Position numbers and translations under genes: made by a program
Source: Mangifera indica
Taxonomy: Eukaryota > Streptophyta > Magnoliopsida > Sapindales > Anacardiaceae
Length of the DNA: 64,000 nt
Assembly: GCF_011075055.1 (NCBI RefSeq)
Contig: NC_058138.1
Span: forward strand, 2,232,001 to 2,296,000
Direction: 5' to 3'
Part shown: piece by piece, positions 11,091 through 23,238 of the stretch
How positions within the stretch are numbered: the first letter of the stretch is position 1
Layout of the letters: each line of letters starts with the position of its first letter
Notes under the pieces: generated by a model
Seen by the model: only the letters and a program-made list of their open reading frames with translations
The model's database searches: none
What the model was told of the DNA's origin: nothing

Positions 11091-12624
11091 TGGAAGTGAA
11101 GAATATCAATCCCATTCACATCCCACTGAAAATAAGGTTGGAGTGTTACCTCTGAATCTTGGAGGACCAGAGACAGTCCACGAAGTTCAGCCATTTTTGT
11201 TTAATTTATTTGCAGATCTGGTAATTCAGATTGTCCCTCCTTTCTTTGTCCTTAAAATTATTATCTCTTTTTATATTTGTATCTTTAAAATGTTACTTTT
11301 GCACCATTTTTTTTTTTTATAAAGGACATCATACGCCTTCCCAGGTTATTTCAGTTTATTCAATGGCCCTTGGCAAATTTAATTTCTGTTCTACAGTTTG
11401 ACATGTCCTGCTATTTGTGGCATTGTTTATGTTTGGGCCATGTTTGCTCATTGCATTTTATCTATTTTCTTCCTCTTTTTCTAAATTTTCGCTTAGAAAA
11501 TCTGTGCTCTATTTTTTTTCATTTTTGTCCTTCAGTTTTGTCTGTAATATGGTGTATTGTAATTTGAAAAACTTGTTGCAGGCACATGCTCTTAGAATTG
11601 CCCGGGAAGCAAAGAACTTACCTGTCAACATCTATGTTGGAAAGAGGTATTGGTACCCGTTTACAGAAGAGGTAGGTTTTAGTCTTCTCACCTTTTTTCC
11701 TCACATTGAACTGCTATGTGGTTTATGAGCTTGTATCCTTCTGTTTTTTTAAATGTGATTTCATGGATCAGTTTCTAAACTCTTTTGAAAATAATTGAAA
11801 AATAGAAAAAACAAAGACAAAGCAAGAGATAGGTTGCCCTTTTTTCTATTTGTAATCTTCTTTCCAGTGTTCAATTGCAGTATTTTAGGACAACATGTTT
11901 TAACTACTGCTTTATGATAAGAGTGGCCCCTTTCTATCTTAAAATTGTCAGTGTCCTAATAGTTCAAAATTTCGGTACATTTGGCAGATTAAGAGAGACA
12001 AAATTACAAGGCTCGCTGTGCAGCCACTTTATCCGCAGTTCTCTATCTCTACAATTGGGTTAAGCATCCTTGTTCTTGAGAAAATATTTAGGTGCTGCTT
12101 CCGTTTTAGAATATTCTCCAATTTCTTGCCTGTGGTAAATCAATTTGTATATCATGAACCATTTCTGAGTGAGAATAATATGTCAGGAAAGATGCATACC
12201 TATATAAGATGCCTGTTCTATCGTAAGGTCTTGGTATCACTGAGAAGGTTACATCAAGTCTATGGCTGACTTGATTCAGAAAGAGTTGAGGAAATTGTTA
12301 AATCCTGAGGAGTTGAACTTAGTAGATACTCCTTTTCTGTATGGATCTTTTACAATACAAAATCAGTATATGTAATAAAATTTGGCTTGCTTGGGTTGGA
12401 GTCATTTGATGTAATAAGCTCTATACAACTTTTTTGACTTCTGTATGTGAAACCACACGTAATGATCTTCTTTAGTGGCCATGGAGTACCAATTAGTTTT
12501 GTCGAGAATGTTGGTGATATTTACAGAGACCAGATGGAGGAGTGTATCTACCTAACCGTGCAGAACCTGAAAGGCGAGGAGTTGCAATGATCATACTCTG
12601 GTATACCAGGTTTTACTTTAAAAG

Positions 12625-12930
12625 TGTTTGTGATGTGCCTCAGTAGCTGTTGACGTGGCAGATTTTGATTTGGACTAAGTCAAGGCTGCACATATTTATT
12701 TCTGTTAATTTGTTCTATTTTTCTGGTGTTTGTTAACAGTAGAAGCAACAAGTTAGGAGGATCAGTGACTTAATGTGCTGCATATTTTTAGTTCTTTTCT
12801 GTTTTATGTTGATCTATTTAAACAATGTAATCATTTCAATAAAATACAGCTTAGCAGCCTATTTTTGTTCTCCGTAACTTCTATTTTCTGCAGAATAAAC
12901 TTCCTGCAATTTTAATTAAACAAACCAACA
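12625..12930 (+). repeat. Copia 5' LTR
   Basis: 306 bp, TG...CA ends. It differs from the 3' LTR at about a dozen positions by hand alignment (roughly 4%), including one single-base indel near the end. Confidence 0.93.
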
Positions 12931-13030
12931 AATTGGTATCAGAGCCTTCTTCTTCTTACCGGACTTGTGAGTATTTCCAAGTGCTTCCCATTAAAAGACC
13001 TAACCAACTTTCCAGTAAGTCTATCAAACA

Positions 13031-16000
13031 ATGAATTCAAACTCACCATTTACAGCAGTTGCACCACCTGTATTTGATGGGGAAAATTATCAGGTTTGGG
13101 CAGTTAGAATGGAGGCCTACTTGGATGCAAGTGATCTTTGGAAGGCTGTTGAAGAGGATTACGAGATTCCTCCATTGCCAAACAATCCAACACTTGCTCA
13201 AATCAAGCTTCACAAAGAAAGAAGGCAAAGGAAGTCAAAGGCAAAATCATGCTTGTTTTCCGCTGTCTCACCAACAATCTTTACCAGGATTATGGCCCTA
13301 TAAACAGCCAAAGAAATTTGGGACTTCCTCAAGAAAGAGTATGAAGGCAATGAGAAAGTCAAAGGGATGCGAGTGATGAATTTGATTAGGGACTTTGAGA
13401 TGCAGAGGATGAAAGAGTCAGAAACAATCAAGGAGTATGCTGACAGGCTCCTCAGCATTGTTAATCGGGTAAGATTGTTGAATTCTGATATGCCTGACAG
13501 TAGGATTGTACAAAAAATCCTTGTTACAGTGCCTGAAAAATTTGAGGCAACAATTACCTCATTGGAAAACTCTAAAGATCTGTCAAGTATTACTTTGGCA
13601 GAATTATTGAATGCATTACAGGCACAAGAACAAAGAAGACTCATGAGGCAAGAAGGCGAAATTGAAGGTGCCCTTCAAGCTAAGCTCCAAAACAAAAGAA
13701 AAATAAAGAAAGGAAAAAAGAAGAATGTTGATGCAAATGAGGTTGTTGCTAATGACAACAACAGTAGCAGTGGCAACAAGAAGAAAAATTACCCTCCTTG
13801 TCATCACTGTGGCAAGAAAGGGCATCTTCCTTTCAAATGTTGGAGAAGGCCAGATGTGAAGTGCAGTAAATGCAACAAAATGGGACATCATGAGAAAATC
13901 TGCAAGAGCAACTCTCATCAGCAAAATGAAGCTCAAGTTGCAGACCAACAAGAGGAGGAGAAGCAATTATTTGTAGCCACATGTTTTGCTAACTATAGCT
14001 CAAGTGAAAATTGGCTTATTGACAGTGGGTGTACCAACCACATGACCTATGATCAACAACTTTTCAAGGAGCTTGACAGATCTGAAGTGTCAAGAGTTAA
14101 AATTGGCAATGGTGAGCAAATTACAATCAAAGGAAAGGGAACAATAGCCATTGAAACTTGCACAGGTACAAAGATGATTTCTGATGTTTTATTTGTTCCT
14201 GATATTGATCAAAATTTGCTAAGTGTTGGACAGTTGCTTGAGAAGGGTTTCAAAGTAATTTTTGAAGATAGACATTGTTTGATCAAAGATTCAAGTGACC
14301 AGGTGATGTTTAGAATCAAAATGAGAGGTAAGTGTTTTTCTCTTAACCCAATGGAGGATGAACAGCCAGCCTATCCTATTTCAGTAAGTAGTACAGAAAC
14401 CTGGCACAAGAGGTTAGGCTATTTTCATCATGCTGCAGTGTTATATATGCAAAGGAAAGAGCTGGTTCGAGGTTTACCTCATATAGAGACTGAACTACCA
14501 AGTTGCACGACTTGTCAATATGGCAAGCAAGCTAGACTTTCCTTCAAACAGTCAACCTGGAGAGCAACTAAAAAGCTGCAACTGATCCACACAGATCTAG
14601 CTGGACCTCAGAGGACTCCTTCACTCAAAGGGAGTAAATATTACATTATTTTTATAGACGATTTCACCAAAATGTGCTAGATTTATTTCCTCAGGTTCAA
14701 GTCAGAGGTTATTGGTGTGTTTTGGAGGTTCAAGGCATGGATTGAGAACCAAAGTGGTTGTAGAATTCAAGTCTTGAGATCAGACAATGGCAAAGAATAC
14801 ACATCGGAACAATTCAATATGTTTTGTGAAGAGGCTGGTATTGAGCACCAACTTACTGCCCCTTACACTCCATAACAAAACGAAGTGAGTGAAAGGAAGA
14901 ACAGAACCATAATGGAGATGGCAAGATATATGCTACATGAAAAAGGGTTGCCTAAAACTTTTTGGGCAGAAGCTGCGAATACTACTGTGTTTCTATTGAA
15001 TAGACTTCCCACTAAGGCTGTAAAAGGGAAGACACCATTTGAGGCATGGTATGGATTTAAACCATCTCTACTAAATCTTAAAATTTTTGGTAGTATTTGT
15101 TTTGCACATGTTCCTCAGGTGAAAAGGGACAAGCTTGATAGAAGGGCAGAGCCAGGCATTTTTATTGGCTACACTGATTTCTCTAAAGCTTACAGAATCT
15201 TTCAACCTCAAACAGGGAAGATTTTGATAAGTAGAGATGTTCATTTTGTGGAGCATCAACAATGGCACTGGGAAACTGAAAAGGGAAATCAAAACATCAA
15301 CATCCCACTGAATCATGGAGAGGAGGTTGATGAGCCACCTGTTAGAGGTATTAGACCACTTTCTGATATTTATCAGAGATGTAGTGTTGCTATTCTTGAG
15401 CCTGCAGGATTTGAGGAAGCTAAAAAGGATCCAAAATGGATAGATGCAATGAAGGAAGAGCTGAATATGATTGAGAAGAACCAAACTTGGGAGTTAGTTG
15501 AGAGGCCTGAGAATAGGAAGATCATCGGTGTCAAATGGGTGTTCAGAACAAAATTGAATGATGATGGCTCCATCAACAAACACAAAGCTAGACTTGTGGT
15601 GAAGGGTTTTGCTCAAGTGTTCGGTGTTGATTTCTCAGAAACATTTGCTCTAGTTGCTAGATTGGACACCATCAGAATGCTACTAGCATTAGCTGCTCAA
15701 AATGGATGGAAAGTGTTTCAGCTTGACATCAAATCTGCTTTTCTCAATGGTTATTTGCAGGAGGAGATTTATGTTGAGCAGCCTGAAGGTTTTCTAGTGA
15801 AAGGGTAGGAAAACAAAGTTTCTTTACTCAAGAAAGCCTTATATGGTTTAAAACAGGCTCCAAGGGCTTGGTACAGCAGAATTAATGAGCACTTACTGAA
15901 CTTAGGCTTTGTAAAAAGTCTAAGTGAATCTACTCTCTATGTTAAATTTCATAAAACTGATATAATGATTGTTTCTCTATATGTGGATGATCTCTTGGTA

Positions 16001-16934
16001 ACAGGAAGTGATGTTGTGCTCATTGAACTGTTCAAGAAAGAGATGATGAAGGTCTTTGAAATGACAGACCTAGGAGAAATGGCATATTTTCTTGGCATGG
16101 AGATTAAACAAAATCAGCAAGGTGTATTCATCTATCAAAAGAAATATGCTAAGGAGATTTTAAAGAAGTTTCAGATGGAGGATTGCAAACCAATGAGCAC
16201 TCCTATGAATCAGAAAGAAAAACTCAGCAAAGAAAATGGTGCAGAGAAGGTAGAAGAGCTTATTTACAGAAGCCTAATTGGGTGTCTAATGTATCTCACA
16301 GTAACAAGGCCTGACATTTTGTATACTGTGAGTGTCTTGTCAAGATTTATGCACTGTGCAAGTGAAGTGCATCTCAAAGCAGCCAAACGTGTATTAAGAT
16401 ATGTCAAAGGGACTCCAGATTATGGAGTTAAGTTTTGTTATGATCAAAATTTTCATTTTCATGGCTATTCTGATAGTGATTGGGGAGGGTCCATTGATGA
16501 CATGAAGAGTACCTCAGGGTACTGTTTCAGTTTTGGCTCAGGTGTGTTCCAAGAAGTAAGAGATTATTGCTCAATCAACAGCTGAGGCAGAGTTCATTGT
16601 TGCTACAGCTGCTGTAAATCAAGCCTTATGGCTTAGGAAGATTTTAGCTGACTTACATATGGAGCAAAAGGAGAGCACAAAGGTGTTTATTGATAATCAG
16701 ACAGCCATCGCAATCTCCAATAATCCAGTATTCCATGGGAAGACTAAACATTTCAACATTAAGTTGTATTTTTTAAGAGAAGTGCAAAAAAATGGAGAAG
16801 TATGCTTGTTGTACTGCAAGACAAAAAATCAGCTTGCTGATATTTTTACGAAGGCACTTCCTGAAAGCAAATTTGAGTCTCTGAGAAAGAAACTTGGAGT
16901 ATGCAGCTACCAAGGCAAGGAGGAGTGTTTGTGA
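13031..16934 (+). pseudogene. Copia gag-pol polyprotein, inactivated
   Basis: Order is gag, protease, integrase, reverse transcriptase, RNase H, as in Ty1/copia. Gag starts MNSNSPFTAVAPPVFDGENY and ends with two zinc knuckles, CHHCGKKGHLPFKC and a second starting CSKCNKMGH (about 13797-13905). The protease has WLIDSGCTNHM (about 14010). The integrase has HTDLAGP, RSDNGKEY and ERKNRTIMEM carrying the D, D and E. The RT has YVDDLL near 15985, and RNase H has GYSDSDWGG near 16463. All pieces from 13031 to 16585 are in one frame but broken by TAA 13301, TAG 14678, TAA 14873 and TAG 15806. A deletion with frameshift near 16550 removes the SW.SKKQ-type motif and moves the last 90 codons to another frame. 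It is not autonomous. Confidence 0.92.
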
Positions 16935-17230
16935 TGTGCCTCAGTAGCTATTGACGTGGCAGATTTTGATTTCGACTAAGTCAAGGCTGCACATATTTAT
17001 TTCTGTTAATTTGTTCTATTTTTCTGGTGTTTGTTAACAGCAGCAGTAGCAAGTTAGGAGGATCAATGACTTAATGTGTTGCATATTTTTAGTTCTTTTC
17101 TGTTTTTAGTTGATCTATTTAAGCAATGTAATCATTTCAATAAAATACAGCTTAGCAGCCTATTTTTGTTCTCCGTAACTTCTATTTTTTGCAGAATAAA
17201 CTTCTGCAATTTTAATTAAACAAACCAACG
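16926..17230 (+). repeat. Copia 3' LTR
   Basis: 305 bp, counterpart of 12625-12930; followed by the 5-bp target duplication AAAAG. Confidence 0.93.
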
Positions 17231-17848
17231 AAAAGAAATCCAACTGTGTAAGTTTTAGCTTCCTACTAGAATATGAGCACTCTTATCATTAGGTTGGGTT
17301 CTAAAATGTTTGGTTGGTTATTCTTTGGTTTTTCATTCCTTTCCCCTTCTTTTGTTTCGTTAGAGTCAAGTAGGGCCGATACAATGGCTGAAGCCCTACA
17401 CTAATGAAGTTCTTGATGAGCTCAGTCAGAAAAGAGTTATGAGTCTTCTGGCAGTTCCAGTCAGGTGCATGACTAGTTACAAATTTAGCATTTTTGTATG
17501 TCGATATGAGCACTGAAATGGCTATCTACAGAGTTAAATTAATTGTTGTGTTTACAAATGCGGCCTTGTGAGTCAGCAGGTATAAACACTGGGAGAGATT
17601 GGTATGGAGTGATGGGAGTTGGCTCTTGAATCTGGCATTCAAAACTGGGGGCATGTACCCGCCCTCAACTGCACACCTTCCTTCATCATGGTCTGGCAGA
17701 TGCTTGCACTAGAAGCCTTACCTTCAGCAATTGTTATATCTTCCTCGAGGAACAACTCCAATGAAGACAACAATGGCTTTGTGAGATCTCATTTGAGAAT
17801 TCATGACGATGCCACTGTCTTGAGATAGTGTGATAATTTGACCAAACA

Positions 17849-18599
17849 TTTCTGTTGAGAATGTCGGTGATCCATGCGAAGACCAGATGGAATGCAGAAA
17901 TTGGAAAGCCGATGATTTGACAACAATCATACTCTGGCATACCAGGTTTGATTGTGAAACCCAATTTCATATGTTTTAGCTTGCATCTTTCTTATCCTCC
18001 CTTAATTATGAGTACTGTCACAACTACTTTCTACCAACTTTCTTGATCTCATTTTTTTTGTTCCTTGTCATTAGGTTGGGCACTATAGTGTTTGGTTGCT
18101 TTATTCCTGCACTGATGAAGCTCTACTTGGGCTAGGCCAAAATGGTGTCATGAGTCTTCTGGCATTTTCAGTCTGGTACATGACTTGTTACAAAAATATC
18201 AATTTTGTGTGTTGATATGAGCACTAAAATGGTAATATACAGAGTTAAATTAATTGTAGTATGTATAACTGCAGCTTTGTGAGTGAATGCATAAAAGCCC
18301 CTGAAGGGATTTACATGGAGTACAGGGAGTTAGCTCTTGAATGTGGCAATCAAAAGTGGGGATGTTTTCCTGCCCTCAACTGCATGTGTTCTGTCATCAC
18401 AGATCTGGCAGATGCAATACTAGAAGTATTGCCTTCAGCAACCGCTATATCTTCCCCAAGGAACATCTCCAATGAAGACAACAGTGACTTTGTGAGACAT
18501 GATATCAAAATGTTCTTCAGTTCTATCTAAGCATTCATTTTGTTGTTGTCGCCAAAAATGATACTTGCATTCAAGAATAATTTTTTTGAAAGCGAATGA
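17849..18599 (+). pseudogene. Extra ferrochelatase 3' module f'-g'-h', unit 1
   Basis: Directly after the first exon h comes another run of late ferrochelatase exons. f' is 17849-17945 (SVENVGDPCEDQMECRNWKA), g' is 18075-18175 (VGHYSVWLLYSCTDEALLGL) and h' is 18275-18599 (FVSECIKAPEGIYMEYRELA). Exon h' continues through DLADAILEVLPSATAIS into RHDIKMFFSSI and LLSPKMILAFKNN. That ending matches the hydrophobic LHC/chlorophyll-binding-like C-terminal segment of plant FC2-type ferrochelatases. Here TTA has become TAA at 18528-18530 inside the segment; unit 2 keeps it open. Exon f' lacks its beginning (no HGVP). The module shows that the 3' half was duplicated within the block before the block itself was duplicated. 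Confidence 0.8.
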
Positions 18600-20823
18600 G
18601 AATAGTATCATAGAAGATTTTCAAAAAATGTTGAAGAACAACTGAGTTTCATAGGAACTGATGATTTCAGCATATAAAGTTTCAAACGTTGTAATGTAGC
18701 TTGATCAAAATAGCAACGACACAGGACTTGAGATAGATATGGTCAAGCCCAAAGCCCTTAGGGTAGAGGCAAACAGCTCCATTAGATCTATCTCTAGCCA
18801 TGCATACCTCAGAATTTGTGTCTGGTGTTGAGGTGTTAAGCTGTGAACGACATGATTTTGGTGATAGTGGTCTATGTTACAATCCCAAGTATAAAGTATG
18901 AGACTCAGATCTCTTACTGAAATGTATAAACTTCTAGTATGAGATTTATATAGTTTTGGGTTTTCTAATCTCAATAGTTAGTTTTCAAATGTATTTCTTT
19001 CAAAGTTCATACCAATTTGCTATTGCAATGATAAGAATGCGTTATGATATTTTAGTTTGCTTCCAATGGTTCCTTGGACAAGCATTTGTCTGGTAATTTC
19101 TATTTTGTTTTGCAACTAAAATTATCTTACATTGGGTCACTGTTTTTCTCAAACTTTGATGCCTATTTAGGGGTGTTTTTGAAAAGAAATCATGCTATGC
19201 ATCCAAAATGATATGGCATAATGTTATACCCAATGGTATGTTCAATATCTTTTGCAATTCATATTGTCTATTGAATTTAGATCTATTATCATTTTTGCAA
19301 GATATCCTGACTATATATTCTAATTAGGGTTGCAAATAAATTAAGTCACAAGTAGCTTAATTATTGTCAAGCTAAACTTGAGCTCACTAACTCTCAGTTA
19401 AATTTTTAAAAATTTGAAATTTTGGACTTACACTATTCAAATATTATATTTAAACTTTTAATAAGGGAGTAATTGATAAATTTAACTTATGAGATTTAAC
19501 TAGCATTTTCTATCTAGAGTTAGAGTTGACATGTCCTACCTCAAGCTCTAGCCTCCTTAAAACCCAATCAAGTATTAAAATAACTTGAGTGAATCTAACT
19601 TGGATATCTATTATGTTAAATAGTAATTTATTTTTATTTGTCTAACCAAGGTGAAATATTCCAACATTCAATACATGAGGTGACCCATCTAAACTTAAAT
19701 ATGACCCTTCTTAAGCTAGCTTGAAATAGGGTTTAGTTTTTTTTTATGCAGCCCATGGATCCACTTAAGTTTTAACACAAAAGTCTGACTTTTTTTAGCT
19801 TAACTAATCATATTTAAACGGGTTTTGGATGAACACCTATTAAGTCTTTGCATCTCTTAATACTCTGAAAAATAAATCCTTTGACATTTATTAATTACAA
19901 ACTTTTTAATATTTCTCATAAGAGAAATACATTATACTAAGAATAATAATATAATTCTACAAAGATTAGAAAAGTATTTTCTAATCCGAATTGTAATCTT
20001 TATTAGCTTATAAATACAAGATTTTGAGGATGAATTTAGCTCACTAAAGGAGAAATTTGTGAGATCATCACAGTGCTTGTCTTTGTAAATCCTTCAAGGT
20101 ATCATTTTTGGAAGGTATCATATTGTTTGACCTAGTCCTTTACTAGGTATTGGGATATTAATATTCCTATTGAGTCTCATATATTTAGACTTGATAATGG
20201 GTCGTCTCAAAGGCTAGGGCTATAATTGTAAAGATATGGGTTATGCATCAGGGCTTGTGAGGAAGGCCCATGGGCCTGCAAACATAGAAAAAAAATTAGT
20301 TTTTTATTTACTGGTCCATCAAAATATCCACATAAACACAACCCAACGGCTCAAGTTGACCTATCAAACTAGACACACCTAACCCATTGTCACATTATAC
20401 TAAATAAAATAAAATAGAATTTACATTAATTATGATGATATTACCTTTCGAAATGTAAATTTGTGAATCCGATTTTAGAAAAAAAGTTGACAAAAAAAAA
20501 AAGTCAATTTAGAAAGCAAGAAAAACACAAAATATAGGATTTTGTAAAGAACAGACAAAAGCAAATTTATAGAAATTAACAAATGGAAAATGGCAATCAA
20601 GATTTAAAAAAAATATCTCCATAGGATTCCTTATTTTAAAATTTTTAATAACATCCAATTAAAGCCAAGATCAAAGAATAATCTCCCGTTTCTCTAAAAT
20701 TCTTCACATAAATTTCATCGCTTGGAACATTTGTCTTTTAGCCAACGAATTTTGCGTAAGTTTGGAAACCGGGGCTGCTTTTGTCCAGGTTTCTTTTGCT
20801 TCGGAAAAATTCCTGCAGTAATT
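18600..20823. other. Non-coding duplicated stretch (pairs with 44489-46749)
   Basis: No gene recognised. The whole interval aligns in order with unit 2. It includes a TAGGGTTGCAAATAAATTAA phrase near 19325, which resembles a hAT-type end without a visible partner. A TATAAATACAAG followed by AATTTGTGAGATCATCA occurs near 20010-20070 and could be an old LTR. Homopolymer-rich AT sequence lies at 20400-20600. All of these are weak. Confidence 0.4.
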
Positions 20824-21402
20824 ATGGAAACAGAGTCTGTTTCCAGGAAGAGTGGTGTCCTGAAACTGTTGTACCCTGGAGTCTTCGTCCAGCCTTACAG
20901 GACCCAATAACGGCTGCAGAAGTCATGATACAAAACCCCAGACACTGTGTTACCCATCCGGATGTGTTCAAGTTTCCCTGGATTGTGGTCCTGAGTCGGT
21001 TTTGAAGCCTGGAAGAGTCTTTTATGTTGTTCCGAATCTCACACTTCGCCAGTTGATGCAACCAAAAGGAGAGTCGAGAAACAGGGATCTTTCCCTGGTC
21101 CGAAGGTTACTTCTCGGATGGAATCCTGTATTGATGAAATGGATTTATCTACTCGACGATAAGGGCATGCTCAGATGCATAAAGAGCAAGATGCGAGTGA
21201 AGTTTCCTGGGAGCTAAGCTATAATTTTCATCGGCATGTGAAAAATGGAAACCCTGTGGTTACAGAAAACAAAGTGAACACCAGGTGTGAAGATTGGTCT
21301 GAAGACTTTTCAGGATCAAAATATCTTATTGGTCCTGACGAGAAATACAAAAACAAATTCTACAGAACACAATCACTATGTTCTGGGCTTGATTCGATTT
21401 AA
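20824..21402 (+). pseudogene. DUF4228/PADRE-domain protein pseudogene, unit 1
   Basis: METESVSRKSGVLKLLYPG opens at 20824. After a frame change it continues as DPITAAEVMIQNPRHCVTHP and DVFKFPWIVV, then after another shift as LKPGRVFYVVPNLTLRQLMQ. This is the conserved core of plant DUF4228 (PADRE) proteins: small, stress- and pathogen-responsive plant proteins of uncertain biochemical role. Frames break near 20908 and 21004. A deletion near 21085 relative to unit 2 removes the segment around its PGKDYSSPG. The distal part (MHKEQDASEVSWELSYNF and onward to 21402) remains readable. It sits between two ferrochelatase fragment sets in both units. Confidence 0.75.
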
Positions 21403-21828
21403 AATCCAAGCAAGATAATCAGGATTATTCTCCAAAGAAACAACACAAAAACCAGTAACCAGAGCAAGAAAATCGTCAGGTCAATTTGCTCCTGGAAGAC
21501 AAGCCTTTGTTTTCTGTAAAGCATGACAGCAGAAGAACTCACAAAGTTCATGATTTCTTGCCAAAATATGACTTAAAATTAGACCACAACTCTTCCCAGA
21601 AGATCACAATTTTGTGGAAACTTGGTTATGCCCTCAACTTGTATATATTTTATAATATGCTTAACGCTATACACAACAATATAGAGAATTTTATTTCTCA
21701 GATATTCAATACGTTTAATATTGGTATTGAATTTCCTAACTCTTGTTGATGTAGCTCTAAATGCCTATTTAATGATAATGATACTGATACTATTACTTAC
21801 CCAAAAAAAAAAAAAAAATGATACTGAT
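21403..21828. other. Spacer downstream of the PADRE pseudogene
   Basis: This may include the degraded end of the PADRE gene (a CCTTTGTTTTCTGTAAAGCA stretch shared with unit 2). It is followed by a poly-A run near 21805 at the junction with the next ferrochelatase piece. No separate gene seen. Confidence 0.4.
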
Positions 21829-22789
21829 ACATTTCTCTATCGCTACTACTGGATCAAGCATCTGTTTTCTGGAGAGAATATTTAGGTGCTGCTTCTGGTT
21901 TAGTATATTCTCTAATTTCTTGCCTCTATGTAGTAAATCCATTTGTATATCATAAACCATTTGAGAAGAATAATATGTCAAGAAAGATGCATATATATAT
22001 ATATATATATCAAGGATGCCTGTATGTAACATAGGGTCCTGGAATCAACGAGAAGGTTACATCAAGTCTATGGCTGACTTGATTCAGAAAGAGTTGATTA
22101 AATTCTCAGAGCCTTAGGAGGTCACGATATTCGTTATTGCGTATAGAACCTGAAAAGCCCAGGAGCTGACAACGATCATACTCTGGCACACCAAGTTTGA
22201 TTGTAAAACCCAATTTCAAAAGTTATTAGCTTTCACCTTTCTTGTCTTCCCATAATTATGAACACTGTCACAGCTTCCGTCTATCGACTTCCTTGATCTT
22301 AGATTTTCTACCCTCTTCACTAGGATAAAGTTTCGTTGGTTAATTCCTTGGAATTTTCATTTATGTCCCCCTCTTCTGTTTTGTTAGAGCCGAGTAAGGT
22401 TGGTACAATGGTTGAACTCTTACACTGATGAAGTTCTCATTGAGCTTGGCTAGAAATGTGTCCCAATTGTCTTCTGGCAGTTCCAGCCAGGTACATTACT
22501 AGTTACAAAAATAGCAAATTTCGTATGTCAATATGAGCACTAAAATGGCTATCTACAGAGTTAAATTAATTGTTGTATTTACAATTGCAGCTTTGTGAGT
22601 GGGTACATATAAACACTTAAAACAGATTGACATGCTCTTGAGTCCAGCATTCAAAACAGGCGACATGCACCTGCCCTCAAATGCACATCTTTCTGCATGG
22701 AGGATCTGGGTCTGGCAGATGCTGCACTAGAAGCCTAACCTTCAGCGACCGTTGTATCTTCCTTAACAAAGTTTAGTAAATCTCAGTAG
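21829..22789 (+). pseudogene. Ferrochelatase fragment set d-e/f-g-h, unit 1 distal
   Basis: Exon d remnant at 21829-21886 (FSIATTGSSICFLERIF). Next is an exon e piece at about 22018-22120 with [13 protein letters not shown] coding. It runs without any intron into exon f (GTCACGATATTCGTTATTGC), which itself has an internal deletion removing most of the HGVP...EEC region. Exon g at 22388-22490 (RLVQWLNSYTDEVLIELG) contains a stop. Exon h at about 22591-22789 (ending ADAALEA*PSATVVSS) is followed by NLR-derived sequence. A (TA)n run lies at about 21990-22010. Non-functional. Confidence 0.75.
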
Positions 22790-23035
22790 ACTTTGGTTAT
22801 GGAGAACAAATAACACAAAGCTTAAGAAATTGTTTTTGAAAATAATCTTGACATGATAATAGGTGATGTCTTCTTAAAAAAATATTTAGTCAGTCAGAGA
22901 CAAATTATCTAAAAATCTGGTTTGTTTTGCAGAAGGAAATTAAAAAGCGAGAATCTAAATGGGAATGAATCATGTTTCAATAACAAATTATTATTCTTGT
23001 ATGAGTAGTCATATTTTATAGTAATCTAAAGATTT
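22790..23035 (+). pseudogene. NLR 3'-end remnant, unit 1/2 junction
   Basis: CTTTGGTTATGGAGAACAA matches the NLR2 coding sequence near its end (FGYGEQLTPKLNKV region). It then follows the NLR 3' intron (TTTTGAAAATAAT...GACATGATAATAG, TTGTTTTGCAG). The trailing ACAAATTATTATTCTTGT matches the 3' flank of both NLRs. The remnant abuts the 3' flank of LLG copy 2, so a third NLR gene was once deleted here. Confidence 0.75.
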
Positions 23036-23238
23036 TATAATTGTATCTTGTGAGTTGAAGCAAGTACAAGTACGATATAATAAGAGTCAGATTTCTGTGA
23101 TCCTATGGACATAAAAGGGGCAGATTATCATATATATAATGTCAGAAGAATAATATTGTTTTGTAAATAAATATATTGTTTTACAAAATATTGCTAGTGC
23201 CAACGTTTGAGTTGATTACGGGTGGGGTGGGCATGAGA

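Larger units (their letters stand above)
12625..17230 (+). mobile_element. Ty1/copia LTR retrotransposon (4.6 kb, TSD AAAAG)
   Basis: The element has LTRs at 12625-12930 and 16926-17230, each starting TGTTTGTGATG. The left one ends CAACA; the right one ends CAACG through a terminal substitution. It is flanked by AAAAG at 12620-12624 and 17231-17235. The primer-binding site TGGTATCAGAGC (12934-12945, initiator tRNA-Met) follows the left LTR. A purine-rich AAGGCAAGGAGGAG precedes the right LTR. Unit 2 shows the undisturbed sequence (TTTTACTTTAAAAGAAATCC at about 43110), so insertion followed the duplication. Confidence 0.95.
11122..17828 (+). pseudogene. Ferrochelatase pseudogene, unit 1 (main exon set, split by a copia element)
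   Basis: Ferrochelatase inserts Fe2+ into protoporphyrin IX, the last step of haem synthesis, in plastids. Recognisable exons: a 11122-11220 ([19 protein letters not shown]); b 11325-11396 (DIIRLPRLFQFIQWPLANLI); c 11582-11671 ([20 protein letters not shown]...YPFTEE); d 11988-12091 (IKRDKITRL...LYPQFSIST); e 12209-12312; f 12459-12609 ([20 protein letters not shown]); g 17364-17464 ([19 protein letters not shown]); h 17562-17828 ([18 protein letters not shown]). GT-AG junctions flank most exons, so this is a DNA duplicate, not a processed copy. The exon expected between b and c, which carries the family GGGSPL motif, is absent. The acceptor of f is mutated (CTACAG in unit 2, CACAC here), as is that of h (GCAG to GCGG). 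Exon h has in-frame stops. The copia element lies in the f/g intron. Confidence 0.85.

Noticed and set aside
19325..20000. Possible third hAT element starting TAGGGTTGCAAATAAATT
   Set aside because: No inverted partner or 8-bp duplication was found, and the same sequence is present in both units, so no empty site is available.
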